A DNA stretch of 64,000 bases from Chrysopilus asiliformis (taxonomy: Eukaryota; Arthropoda; Insecta; Diptera; Rhagionidae): contig OZ035961.1 of assembly GCA_964034945.1 (NCBI GenBank), positions 8,478,501 to 8,542,500 on the forward strand, read 5' to 3'. Shown piece by piece: positions 34,211-44,770 of this stretch. Position 1 is the stretch's first letter. Every line of letters begins with the position of its first letter. The translations under genes were made by a program, and so were the position numbers. The notes beneath the pieces are model-generated. The model was not told the origin of the DNA and made no database searches. It saw nothing but the letters and a program-made list of their open reading frames with translations.

Positions 34211-37200
34211 AACAAGCAAAGAATAATCGTCAAGAGAAGTTTTTGAAAAATGTCAAGCACGCACATAGAAGCAAAGAAAACACACAAAAAACTCGCTGAA
34301 AAAAATACATATAAAAATCCAAACTCAAATAAACTGAAATTTCCAAATACCATCGATTTTTCCTCAAATTTTTAACTGCGTATTGAACCCTCTTTTCAAA
34401 CACGGATGAAGCGAAGTAAACGGATTAGAGACACTTCATTGTACGACATTAAGTGATAGTTTCCGATGTTGTTGCATTGACAGAGAGTTTCTTAGTAGTC
34501 AGTACAACTCCATCTTCTTGTTTTGAAGGTAGGTATAGGTATCAGAGCTCGCATATCATGCTGCTGTTGGAGCATACGACAATTTAAATAGGACATCACT
34601 TGGTCACGCTTTCGCATATATTGTGTCTAAACATTAGTCACCAATTGGTGGGCTGCACTTAACTATCCAAAAAAAACCAAATACAAATAAAGAAAAGGGA
34701 AAAATAAATGCGACAAACAAACCAAGAAACAAATAAATAAACGATTCAACTAACCAGAAAACCAAGTAACCATTAACAAACTAACTAGTTGAACCGACAA
34801 TTCCGTGAAAAGTTCTATCTATCATTCGTTGAGTACTCGGTGTTGACCACCTTCAGGATGATTACCGATCTTGGATGGTTGCCACGATTAATAAGACATG
34901 TCACATGAAGATACGTTGCGATTATGCTGCAATGTTGTACTGAAACATCTTTTCGTATTCAATGTGAATGGATTGTGCTAATTAACATCGTCGAACGCGG
35001 ATCTCAGCTTTAACTAAAAGTCTGAAAAATTATTTTGAACTCCCCCGTAGACCATAGAGACGAAGTGGCACATCGTATACTGGGGCTAAGAAAAAATTTC
35101 TGGATCACATAATTCCCTTATCGTTTTCTAATGAATAGAGCTATTGCATGGGTCCAGTTAGGATACAGTTTGATACCTGGGAAAAATCGTTGTGAAAAAC
35201 TGAGGAAATTAGTTTGTTTACCGTGTAGTTATTCTTGTTTGTCGTCTGGTATAGACAACTTATAGAGGATGGCTTAAGTGTGAATTTCAGTGTACATTCG
35301 ATATGCACTAGCGAGTATCGAAAGCATAAATAAGTGTAAGTATATTAATTATACAATATATTGAAGGTATTTTTACGTTGTACATCCTACATTTCAGTAT
35401 ATTTTCTTTGTCATATGGGATGAGTTTGTGAAAAGAATCTAAAAATATCGGTTGTGATCAACACAAAACTTTCCTATGCAAAAAATATGTTTCAGAAAAA
35501 ACAAATAGGAGGACCAAATTTTTCTAAAAGCGCATGCCAGCTGCTTCAAATTGTAAACAGGCTTTCCGGTGGATACATCAACATAAATGCGTGTCACATA
35601 TTCCGCATTTAGAAGCCTCAGGCTTATGTTGACGCAATTCTTTAACTAACGACTTTGCAGGAAGACAAATTTCGTTAAGGGCGAAAATGGGCCCGCCAAA
35701 ACATTTTTGTGGTGGTTTCCTCGAAAACAGTATATAACATTATTTAGATAAAGTAGGATATTAAGAACTCGATTTTACAAAAGTCTTCCACACATTAAAA
35801 TTCAATTTGACAAATATGTATTCCTTTCTCTTTACAGGGTTCATATTTTTTGAAAACAACTCTGAAAATCTACCTATTTTTCATGGTTGCAGAGAAAACC
35901 CATTTTGATTTTATTTTTTTTTAGTCGGAATTTTTAAAAAACGTTTTTTAAAATAATTTAGTTTAATAAAAAATATGACAATGTTTGCATTCCCCCACAT
36001 GATTCGAAAAAAAACCCTACAAATAAACCTCTTCGTAAAATAGTTGAGCACAAAAACTCTAATATATGCAACAAAATCTCCAATAAATCATTTCGAAGAT
36101 GAATGAACTCTTCATCAGCTTAGCGCCATGCATTTAATCGACTGAGGAAATATTTTCAAATTCCTCACCTGTTTCGGATTTCTTGTGCAATGATAATAAA
36201 AGAGATTAACCAAACTCTTAGGTTACGGTATTTAATGTAGGAATAGAGCATTTGCTTTCAGATGACTCAGAAGTTTGTGAGAAAACGAAAGACTTAAGCG
36301 GAGAACTTGATTTGTGTATAGCAACATGTTGCACGTATTAATCATCTATGTGGTTATTTTAAAATTTTCTGGCTTTGGTTATTGTTGTTCTTCTCTATTT
36401 GTCGTATTTTTTCTGGTGGCATTTTTAAGGCTTTATAATTGTGGAGAAAAAATTGTACGAAAAGAGGAAAACCTTTTTTTAACAAGAATTTTTTTTGTTC
36501 GTTCAAATTGTGAATATGATTACTAAAATACTACCCGGTTTATTAAAAAAATTAATTAAATTCAAAAATACCCCATAGTTTATCCAAAAAGGTGATCTGT
36601 TTAAATGTTTATAAATAACAGAATTGTTGCCGTAAGCTTAGTACCTGTATAACAGTTGAATTCCCCTTAATAAACGGTTATCTCTTAAACGGCTTTGTTG
36701 TTTCCCCTTTTAAATTAAAGAGAAATATCTACGATTTTCAAAATCTGGAATTTCAAGAGAAAATTAAAATTCGCACTTTGAATAAAACTAGAATTTATCG
36801 TGTGAGGAAAATAGTGTCATTTCGGATGTATGCGCGGTTCATACTCAATAGTTTTGTCGATCTACGATTTATACATATTTTATTGTTTTATTTAACAATG
36901 AAATTAAAGAAGTTACTAGACGAGTTTTAGACTATTCCAATAAACTTTTCTTTCTTTTTCAATTAAAATTACTATCGGTTTCAGTGACTTCATTTTCTGT
37001 AAAAAAACCTTTTTTTGAATATTTAAAATGTAAATATAAAAATGACGATAATTTTAGTATTTTTTACATCGATTCCAAAATTGATGAAAAATATCTGTAT
37101 TTAAAATATTTTAAGTAGTTTTTTTTGTTTTTTAAATGCAGGGGATTTTTTATTGATTTAGAATAAAAATTGCCAGCATTCGTTAAATTAAAAAAAACTA

Positions 37201-37769
37201 AATTTTGTTTACTGACTGAAGTAGATTTATTTCTCCCCATTTTTTCTCTCTCTTCTCTTAGTTTTTCGTTGTCTATCGAAAAATATTCTGAAAACAATAT
37301 TTTTTATAATAAGCTGTTAAAGAAAGCTGTTAAAGGAAGTTGTTTTATACTTTGTTCTTAAGACGAAAATTCTTAAGAATATCATGTTTTAATATAATTG
37401 TCGTATTAAAAAATATCAAACGTTTAATTTTTCTCAATTCAGAGCTCTTATATATTAAATCTTCCTAGGATTTTGAAGCTGTTTTGTAGTAATATGATTT
37501 CCCTTATTGGCCTTTAATCACGTCATTATCAAACAAGCAATTCACGATAATTACATAATAATAAAAATTGTTTTATTAGCAGAAATCTCATGTCCATTAA
37601 AGAACTTCATTTATGCACCGTAAAAAAAATAGGGAATATCAAGATCTTTAACACCGAATTTGTATCGAACTTTTGGTACCAAATGTAAAAATGTAAAAAA
37701 AAACGATAAATTTTTGGTTTAAATTTGATAAAAAAATGATGTTGTTTTGACATTTTACACATTTTATTC
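34211..37769. other. No gene recognised
   Basis: AT-rich sequence with short random-looking ORFs (36314-36526, 37064-37361). It includes one copy of a 35-bp motif listed separately (35441-35475). A CTGATGA...GAAA near-match at 36075-36125 is discussed under rejected items. Confidence 0.3.
35441..35475 (+). repeat. Shared 35-bp motif around TTGTGATCAACACAAAAC (copy 1)
   Basis: AAAATATCGGTTGTGATCAA followed by CACAAAACTTTCCT recurs at 39683-39716 (minus) and 47322-47355 (plus) with one to three differences. The flanks are not obviously related. The core contains the palindrome TGATCA. Confidence 0.8.
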
Positions 37770-37832
37770 GGCCTGTCCTCATAAAGTATTGAACGATTGC
37801 CCCCTGGAAATAATTGTAGTTTGTTTTATTTA
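37770..37832 (+). mobile_element. Solo right terminus of the GTCCGTCTG repeat family (diverged)
   Basis: It contains TAAAGTATTGAACGATTGCC followed by CCCTGGAAATAATTGTAG, aligning with other right ends but with small indels. No left half is seen nearby. Confidence 0.6.
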
Positions 37833-37893
37833 TTGGAAAAGTTTTATGTTCAAATGTTTCCAGGATTAAAGACATAAAGACATGTTGATTTTT

Positions 37894-38033
37894 CACACGA
37901 CTAAGTGCTACGCAACACATACATAACACGAATAAATGTACATTAATGTGAATTTATCCGTGCGACACATAAATGTATAACACGGATAAATGCAAATAAA
38001 TTGCGGCACAAATTGTTGTGCACTTAAGCGTGC
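37894..38033. mobile_element. Possible small foldback element
   Basis: The left end CACGACTAAGTGCTACGCAACA (imperfectly) faces the right end TTGTTGTGCACTTAAGCGTG. The interior has inverted CACGAATAAATG / CATTTATCCGTG-type motifs and a second CACGGATAAATG. No clear target duplication was identified. Confidence 0.45.
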
Positions 38034-39291
38034 TCTATTGTAAAACCTTGCGAGTTGACTTAAAAAAAAGATTTTGATAAACAGTACTTTTTTTAAATCT
38101 TTAATTTTTTACCGTGTATTTTTGTTTAATCATCTTCTTATTAGGAGTGGTTAAAAGGCATAACGATATTTTGAAAGTGTTTATTTACGAGCACTTTCAA
38201 TGCGTTAGAGTTCTGTGATTTACTAGATTTGTGGTAATAAAACTGAAAAACTGAGTAATTTGCCTGTAAGAGTATTATTATGAGTTTATTGCTATAAATT
38301 GCAAGAATAAAGAAATTTTTAATCGTTAAAAGAAGTTGAAGAATCCTATGGCTTTTAAGTCGTAAAAAATACGTAAAATTTTTGTAAAAAGCCAGGAAAA
38401 ATCATATTTTGTGTTATAACTTTTAATAAAACATTTAAAAGAATTATTCTGTACAAATAATCCTCTTTTCTTTAATTTAATGTCAAATCGTATAGTAATA
38501 GTAGTATTAGCATGTTTAATGTTTCAAGTCAATTTAAGTTTATTTTATTCAGTTGTTACAATTATCCCATGATCGTTGCGTCCTTCAAACATGCATCTCG
38601 AAGTAGAAGTTATTTTAATAGTTATGCAAATTAAAGCAGAAATGGAACTTTCTCTAATATTTGCACGTAAACTCGTTTCTTGACTTGGAATTCAAATTAA
38701 TTTTCGAATTCTAGTTCAAGATAAAACAGAATTTACTTGCACTTCTAAATTCAACAGAGATTTCCAATCAATTAACGACAAAACTATTCAGGTTCGCATT
38801 TCAACTAGAATTACAAAATCCAGCCATTACATGACTTTCAAGTGTAAGAATTTTATTTTGTTTGCAAAATGATCGGCTATTCGAATGTTTGTCTATAGAA
38901 ATGGTAACAACGATCGCCAACATATTTTATGACTTGTCCTGTGTTAGTTCTAATCTCCAACACGTAAATTGTTTCCCTATATGTACTATTTTTTCAATAT
39001 ATATGCGGAAGAGGCTGCAGAAGAATTTTTTATATCAGTGCAAACTGAATTTTATTGCTTTGTCATCTTGATATTGTGGAGGGAAAATTGAAGGAATTGT
39101 CAGTTAAGAAAATTCTGTAAAATATGTGTTTGAAAACTTCAAAAATGTTCCTTGCTTGTTTAGAATTTTTCAACACCTGATTGTCCGTATTACGCAAAGT
39201 GTCTTGTGGTCAGCAAAACTGGATTTTTATCCTCAAGGTACATGTCTTGAAAAAGGCTGTCTCCATGCATGATTTTGTGGACTAAATTTCC
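38034..39291. other. No gene recognised
   Basis: AT-rich sequence without repeat structure. The ORF at 38862-39071 shows no motif. Confidence 0.35.
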
Positions 39292-39406
39292 GTGGTAGGT
39301 TAAGTCAATTTTTAGGCGCAACCAAAGTGATCTGTGTGGAAATGCAAATACAATTCAGTTTGGCTTCGCCTGAAAATTGACTTAAGCTACTTTAACTCAT
39401 TACCAC
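39292..39406. mobile_element. Small foldback element with GGCTTCGCC arms (copy 2, complete)
   Basis: Ends GTGGTA...TACCAC enclose inverted arms (left AAGTCAATTTTTAGGCGCAACC, right TTGGCTTCGCCTGAAAATTG followed by ACTTAAGC). AAATTT flanks both sides (39284-39289 and 39407-39412), a possible short target duplication, although two extra C residues precede the left end. It is the same family as 18456-18584. Confidence 0.8.
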
Positions 39407-39682
39407 AAATTTTTGTCTCGCTGGGGCGCAACGTAAGGATGCTTCATAGAATGTGTTTACATTAGGACTTTTATTCATTCGCTGCATCTTTCGCTCCGGC
39501 CAAGGGATAGTAAGAGACACAGTGGAGCGCAAGACCAAAAAAGGCGAACGAAGTTTATATTATACTCACTTAAAAATTCGCATTTTTTCCATTAACTCCT
39601 TTTACATATTTTTAACGGTTTTTAAGATATTTGAAGAAATATCATTTTTACATATTTTTCCGAAACTACCTAAATATTGCAC

Positions 39683-39716
39683 AGGAAAGTTTTGTGTTGA
39701 TCACAACTGATATTTT
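39683..39716 (-). repeat. Shared 35-bp motif (copy 2, inverted)
   Basis: Reverse-complement match to 35441-35475 and 47322-47355 (TTTTGTGTTGATCACAACTG core). It sits immediately left of the ACTAGCTTGCATACCCG element. Confidence 0.8.
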
Positions 39717-39723
39717 ATGTATG

Positions 39724-40054
39724 TACTAGCTTGCATACCCGTCGTTGCCGGGTTAAGTTTTTGCAATTTTTTTATGATGGTCTATGTTGGAGCTAAACTT
39801 CAGGCCAATCGGCTTAGTAGTTTCCCCGCGAAAGAGTAACATAGCGCAAAAACTAAGTTTCGAGATGACTTTACCCCCTCCCCTTACTCCCCCCACCACT
39901 CGCGCTTCTTTTCCGTATGCCTATGTTAAAACCAGAACTACCACAGACGCTCATGCCAAATTTCAAGTCAATCGGTTCAGCCGTTTTTGCGTGAAAGAGG
40001 AACAGACAGACAAACATACACCAACTCATTTTTATATATTAGCATATATTAGTA
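39724..40054 (+). mobile_element. Insect-type repeat ACTAGCTTGCATACCCG ... TTATATATTAG (copy 2)
   Basis: It starts ACTAGCTTGCATACCCGTCG. It contains the phrase TTTCAAGTCAATCGGTTCAG, then CCGTTTTTGCGTGAAAGAGG and ACAGACAGACAAACATACAC, and ends in an AT-rich TATATATTAGCATATATTAG. Related phrases (Thr/Ser-coding-like 'aatcggttcagccg' stretches) are widespread in insect repeats. The class of element is not settled from sequence alone. The apparent ORF 39784-40071 follows the repeat and is not a gene. Confidence 0.7.
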
Positions 40055-41126
40055 TGATACCATGGCAATAGTAGATGTGAAAATATCTAATATATGTAAT
40101 TTGTTTTAGAGAAATTAAGAGTCGTGCGCCAAATTCTTGTCGTCGAACAAAAAGCCATATATCAAGGCATCGTAAATCGATGAACGCCTAGATCCTGCCT
40201 TTTCAGAAGTATAAAGAATTAAGGACCCATAGCTCCACATTATTTGCAATAAGAACTTAATATGGTCAGCCAATTCGACGTTGTCGTTAGAGTTGCAAAT
40301 ATTCTAAGCAAACGAATAGATTCGATGATAGTTTTGGAAAATGTTTTGTTTCGTAACATGGTTTTCCATATGACAACACGTGCTATTACCCTTCGTTTAG
40401 TAGTAAAATTGTCTATTATGTGACCAGAAGGAAAAACAAGTGAACAACAAATGCCGGTAATTGGCACATTTATCATCCCCATGAATGTTTTTCTACCTTC
40501 AATTTTATTATTGTTTGTGTAAAGAGTTTAAAAACGATGGAAAATTCATTTCCTAATTTCTCTTTATAACATTATTCTTTTAACGATTTCCTATAGATTT
40601 TCCCCCATCAGAATAGCAATGAAGATGAAGAAGGCTGGGTCAGACTGCGATAAGCTTTGGAATAGAATCCAAATGGCCAATGATTTCTTAAACAGCATTC
40701 GGAAGATTGTTTCGGGATGAAAGTATGTTATATAAAGTGCTTTTGAACCAGGTGGATATCTCAGTGGATGCTTAGTCTTTGGCCGATCAGATCCAATAGA
40801 AAATTCTCAACTTATTATGTTTGGTTTCTCTCTCTTTGATATTTCTTCAATAAAGAAGAATTTTAAAAACAGAATCGATTCTGCGCTGCACTTGTTCTTG
40901 TTTTGAAGATGCCAACGGTTCGAATTTATAACTGTTTAATGCTAAAGATGCATATAATTGATAAAATTCTGTTAATTTTGAGAAGTTAGTTAAGGAAGGC
41001 CGAACAGCAGGAGGACAAGATGAACAAGATTCGGCCAACGTGATTTGATCATACGCTAGGCTGATTCGGGGTTCTTTTAGCAAGGAAGGGCAGCGTGTAT
41101 GAGGATTCTAAATAAAGTTCAGAGTA
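40055..41126. other. No gene recognised
   Basis: Short ORFs on both strands (40240-40482 and 40847-41083, both minus) without motifs. No repeats were found. Confidence 0.3.
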
Positions 41127-42075
41127 GGGCTGACCGGGGCTAGTTGGCTTCAGGGGTAAGTAGACTTATTGCGAATAACTCAACCACGGTTGAGAATAAA
41201 CCTGCGTGAATTGGACTGTTTATTCAGTCGACTGACAGCTTTGAGTGAACCAACGTGGTTAGACCACAGTGCTCTTGGAACGAACTGTGAGGGGGAAAAA
41301 CGAAATTTCAAGCGTGTGAGGAATTTTTTTTCTTGTTAATTAAATTGTTTTGTAGCTTACACTTTCATTGTATTGAACTCGTCAGTGATTTCAAGTGAAA
41401 ATTTATGTATGAGTTAACAAGTTAGTGAAGCATTTTCTGATCGATGCTTTTTCATTTTTTTTCACGAGTGTGTTAAAAATAAAATGGCGGCTTGGGGCTA
41501 GTTGACTCACAGTATACTGGGGTTAAATGACTCGATATGAATTACCTATATTTTTTTGTTAATTAATTATATTTTTTTAAATTAGATGAAATTTACACCC
41601 CGATTGCGAGTGTCGTGTCGTTTTCGACAAGAGTCGTTTTACGTGTTGTTGTTAGTGTTTTTCTACCAACAACAACACGTAAAACGACTCTTGTCGAAAA
41701 CGACACGACACTCGCAATCGGTGTTAATTTATGTTAATCTGAAATGTTATTAATTTTTTAAAGAATACATTTTTTCAGAATTATTACAGTTTTTTAATAT
41801 GTTCCAACACATTTTCCCAAAAAAAGTATAGAGTCAAATAACCCCGTTCACAGAGTCAACAAACCCCAGACACGGGGTTAGTCGACTCATCGAACAACTT
41901 TTTTTAAAATGAAAAAAAATATTTGAAACACTTATAATTAGTCAAAATAAAAGATTGACTAAGAAACACAATTGAATAAACCAACCAAAAACGTCTTTAC
42001 TGCACCTGAAATAATTACAGGAAAACCTCTATAAAGTAGATTATAAAAAGTGGGTCTACTAGCCCCGGTCTACCC
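41127..42075. mobile_element. TA-flanked MITE with GACCGGGGCTAGT termini (949 bp)
   Basis: Inverted ends: GGGCTGACCGGGGCTAGTTG on the left, and the complement of GGGTAGACCGGGGCTAGTAG on the right. The flanks are TA (41125-41126 and 42076-42077), as in Tc1/mariner elements. A motif of the type GGGG(C/T)TAGTxGACTC recurs at 41494 and 41518 on the left half. It recurs inverted at 41831 and 41853 and forward again at 41873. The centre is a long perfect hairpin (see separate entry). No transposase. Confidence 0.85.
41601..41720. repeat. Perfect 53-bp inverted repeat with 14-nt loop
   Basis: Arms 41601-41653 and 41668-41720 are exact reverse complements, beginning CGATTGCGAGTGTCGTGTCG. The loop is AGTGTTTTTCTACC. 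A few more imperfect pairs extend outward (ACAC.../...GTGT). It lies at the midpoint of the 949-bp element. An RNA copy would form an uninterrupted 53-bp duplex, within the size range of hairpin siRNA precursors. Confidence 0.97.
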
Positions 42076-42659
42076 TACCTGAAGTACAGTAATTTTATTC
42101 ATACTAGTAATAAGTATTATTTGAATAGCGAACCCAGCGAAATGCACAACTTATCGAAAGGCAATAAAATGTTTAAGTTTGGTGCATTTCTTATACATAT
42201 TTGTTCGAGTATTTTGCCGCATTTGATGTGGTGTTGAATAGGTATTTAAATTCTGTATTGGTATGGAGGTAATTTCATGACTGAGCGATTACTAAGTAGA
42301 AAATATGGTAATTGGTTTGTAATTTTATTGCCCCATAGTTGTGTTTCGAGTTTAGGTGTCTGGCAAGTGACATAGGTGGGCCGGTAACCTTTCGGGGATG
42401 GATTTTCAGATGATGTTCCGGAATTTAGAAATTCAAATTAACGAAACTTTTCATAATTTGTTCGATAATTCTCTTGGTTTTATTGAAGTTTTTTAAGTGT
42501 AAACGTCACACCTATCTGATTTGCTGAGCTTTGCTACAGATCTCTCATGTTTTTAAAGCTCTTAAAAATCGAGAAAGCTGAAGAGTCGTGGTTCAAATTT
42601 GGAAAACTGGATGATAACGACAAGCAACCGTGATCTTTTTAATCCAAATCATATTTTAA
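42076..42659. other. Spacer between two MITEs
   Basis: No gene, RNA or repeat is recognised in this AT-rich 580-bp stretch. Confidence 0.4.
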
Positions 42660-42878
42660 CACGTTCGTGACATTTGCGTCTTCAACTTCTTTTACATTTG
42701 GACATCGTGTACCACGGGTGGTACACTAGCGATTTGTTTTCTGGCGGTTGTGCGCCATCGGTGGTACACGGTGCGTGTTTTTATATTACTTCCACAAAAA
42801 AAACTACCGCACTATTTACTCGCGCGGTTTTAAAAAACTGTACATGTACCACCAGTGGTACACGATGTCACGAAAGTG
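42660..42878. mobile_element. piggyBac-like MITE (219 bp) with GTGTACCAC subterminal palindromes
   Basis: It is flanked by TTAA on both sides (42656-42659, 42879-42882). Inverted ends are CACGTTCGTGACAT on the left and ATGTCACGAAAGTG on the right (one mismatch). Inside lie three copies of a GTGGTACAC motif: GTGTACCACGGGTGGTACAC near the left end, GGTGGTACACGG in the middle, and GTACCACCAGTGGTACAC near the right end. No coding capacity. Confidence 0.92.
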
Positions 42879-42882
42879 TTAA

Positions 42883-44371
42883 TTCAAGTCAAAATTTCGA
42901 TAAGATTAACTAATAATTATGGTTAATCTCATTCAGAATAAAACCTTTCAAGTACATACCTAAAACAATTGAAAAATTTTAATTTCTACCTGGTACATCA
43001 CAAATCCCTACCATTAATCATCGACTTCACATATGAAAATATCGCATCATGAAACCATTAGGCTGTCTGGCCTGGGAAACTGCACATAATCAAATACTCT
43101 GACAATATTTAGCATCAAGATTCGATTTTTTTTGTTATTGTTGTGTAAGACCAAAAAAAAATCTCCATCTTAAAGAAAATCTGCGTGAATACACGCACTC
43201 TAATAGAACAGACAGCCATTCATCAAAAGTCCTCGTTCCAGACATACAAATGACTTTTAAAATACGCTGACGATGCATTGCGATCATTTATCAATATCAC
43301 AGACAGATAGATGCACCCGGAGTTCAACCTGAAGATACTTTCGCTTTTTAATACTAGAATTTGTTATCATAAACTGTGTGAAGTCTTATGATTTGTTATT
43401 GCATCGAATCTCACATGCATATGAGCCAAGGCAACCACAGGTCAAGGTCTTTTCAGGAGAATTACCCTAAGCAAATAATAATCTTTTACTAATGACGAAT
43501 ATTCTTTGCTTAGGGCTGATTTCTGAGGTAAAAAGGCGCATGAAGAGTAAACTAAAAAAAAAATAAAAATATTCTTGTTTGAATGGTATTTTAGATAGAA
43601 GTTTGATTTTTAAGTTGATTTACGTTTTAAATCTTGACTCTAGTGGTGGATTCCTTGAAGTCTTATCATAAATTTTAATAATCCTTAGCAGGATATTGAA
43701 CAGAGTGTTGCACTTAGACGATATAGAGTCATAACAGATAAATCAAAACCAATTTAACCTGCTGAGTTGAGCAGAATAATTAACAGCCGAATTGCATGGC
43801 TTGAAGCACTTTTAAAGTCACTCAGCGGTTAATGTGCAACGCTACAATCGCTTTGAGTGCTCGCTCATCGACAATCGACACCAATAAGACAGCATCTCGC
43901 CTAGTCACGCAAATTTTCGAAAGAATATTTTATATGTTTAGGCATCACGCCAATACCTGATCTAGAACATTCATTAGACATAGTTTTTGATACAGGAAAA
44001 AGGAATTCCTGATTTACCAAAAGAACTTTACGACAAAAGTAACAGAACGAACGATAGAAAACCATCACTGGCTGACGGAAAATTTAAAATGCTGGAATCT
44101 TGGCATGCGTTTGGATGATGGTGTTGCTTGAATTATGCGTTTATAACTTAATTGAAGGATGCGAGGTGATGATGCCTAAAATTTATTATTCAATTAAACG
44201 TCTATTTGCACAAGGTTTACTCTTGATTTATAATTTTCAGTCTTTATTCGCTCTTCCAACGCAAATTACAAAAGTGTTTTTAGTATCGCCAGTGGTCAGC
44301 ACGTTATTCACACGCACAAGATTTTCTTATGCAGGAAAAACTCCATTATTTTTTTAAATCAATTTCGCAAA
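42883..44371. other. No gene recognised
   Basis: Mixed sequence, with an ORF at 44100-44357 lacking motifs. Nothing repeated was identified. Confidence 0.3.
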
Positions 44372-44770
44372 ATAAACATAAGAAAAGCTACAATTGCCGG
44401 GGACCAATCGTCAAATACTCTATATGATGGCAGATAAAATTTTTATGAAATAAATCCATTTGTGTGAGAGAGGAGGGTAGGAATGGTCCGATTGGATTTT
44501 GATGTATGGACCAGTTATGTCAAATTATATTCTAAACACATTTTGTCTTTATAAATTTGTCAATACGGCTCACCGCTTCTGAAAAAAAAATTTGAAAAAC
44601 TATTTCGTTTAAATGAGGGAGGGATGAGGAAGGGGGAGGTGTGAGGAGGGGGGGGGGGTTGAGGAATTATCCGATTTTGCCCGTTCAAGAACTTAACCTT
44701 GCAATTTACGGAGCTATATATTTCAGCTTAATAATTTTGAAAGTATGGTGTTCACGGATAGACAGACATG
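44372..44770 (-). mobile_element. GTCCGTCTG interspersed repeat (copy 6), right half
   Basis: The minus strand gives, in order: remnant CATGTCTGTCTATCC, GAACGGGCAAAATCGGATAA, a C-rich stretch, TTTAGAATATAATTTGACAT, ACATCAAAATCCAATCGGAC, then right terminus CATATAGAGTATTTGACGAT and TTGGTCCCCGGCAATTGTAG followed by CTTTTCTTATGTTT. The left third, including the ATACTCTGTATG end, is missing. Confidence 0.8.

Noticed and set aside
36075..36125. CTGATGA...CGAAA match on the minus strand, hammerhead-like
   Set aside because: Stem II pairs only about 3 bp, and no cleavage site with a pairing stem I strand can be found. Most likely chance or too decayed to support.
39784..40071. 95-codon ORF with Thr/Pro-rich segment
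   Set aside because: Coincides with an interspersed repeat phrase common in insect genomes. No coding family recognised.
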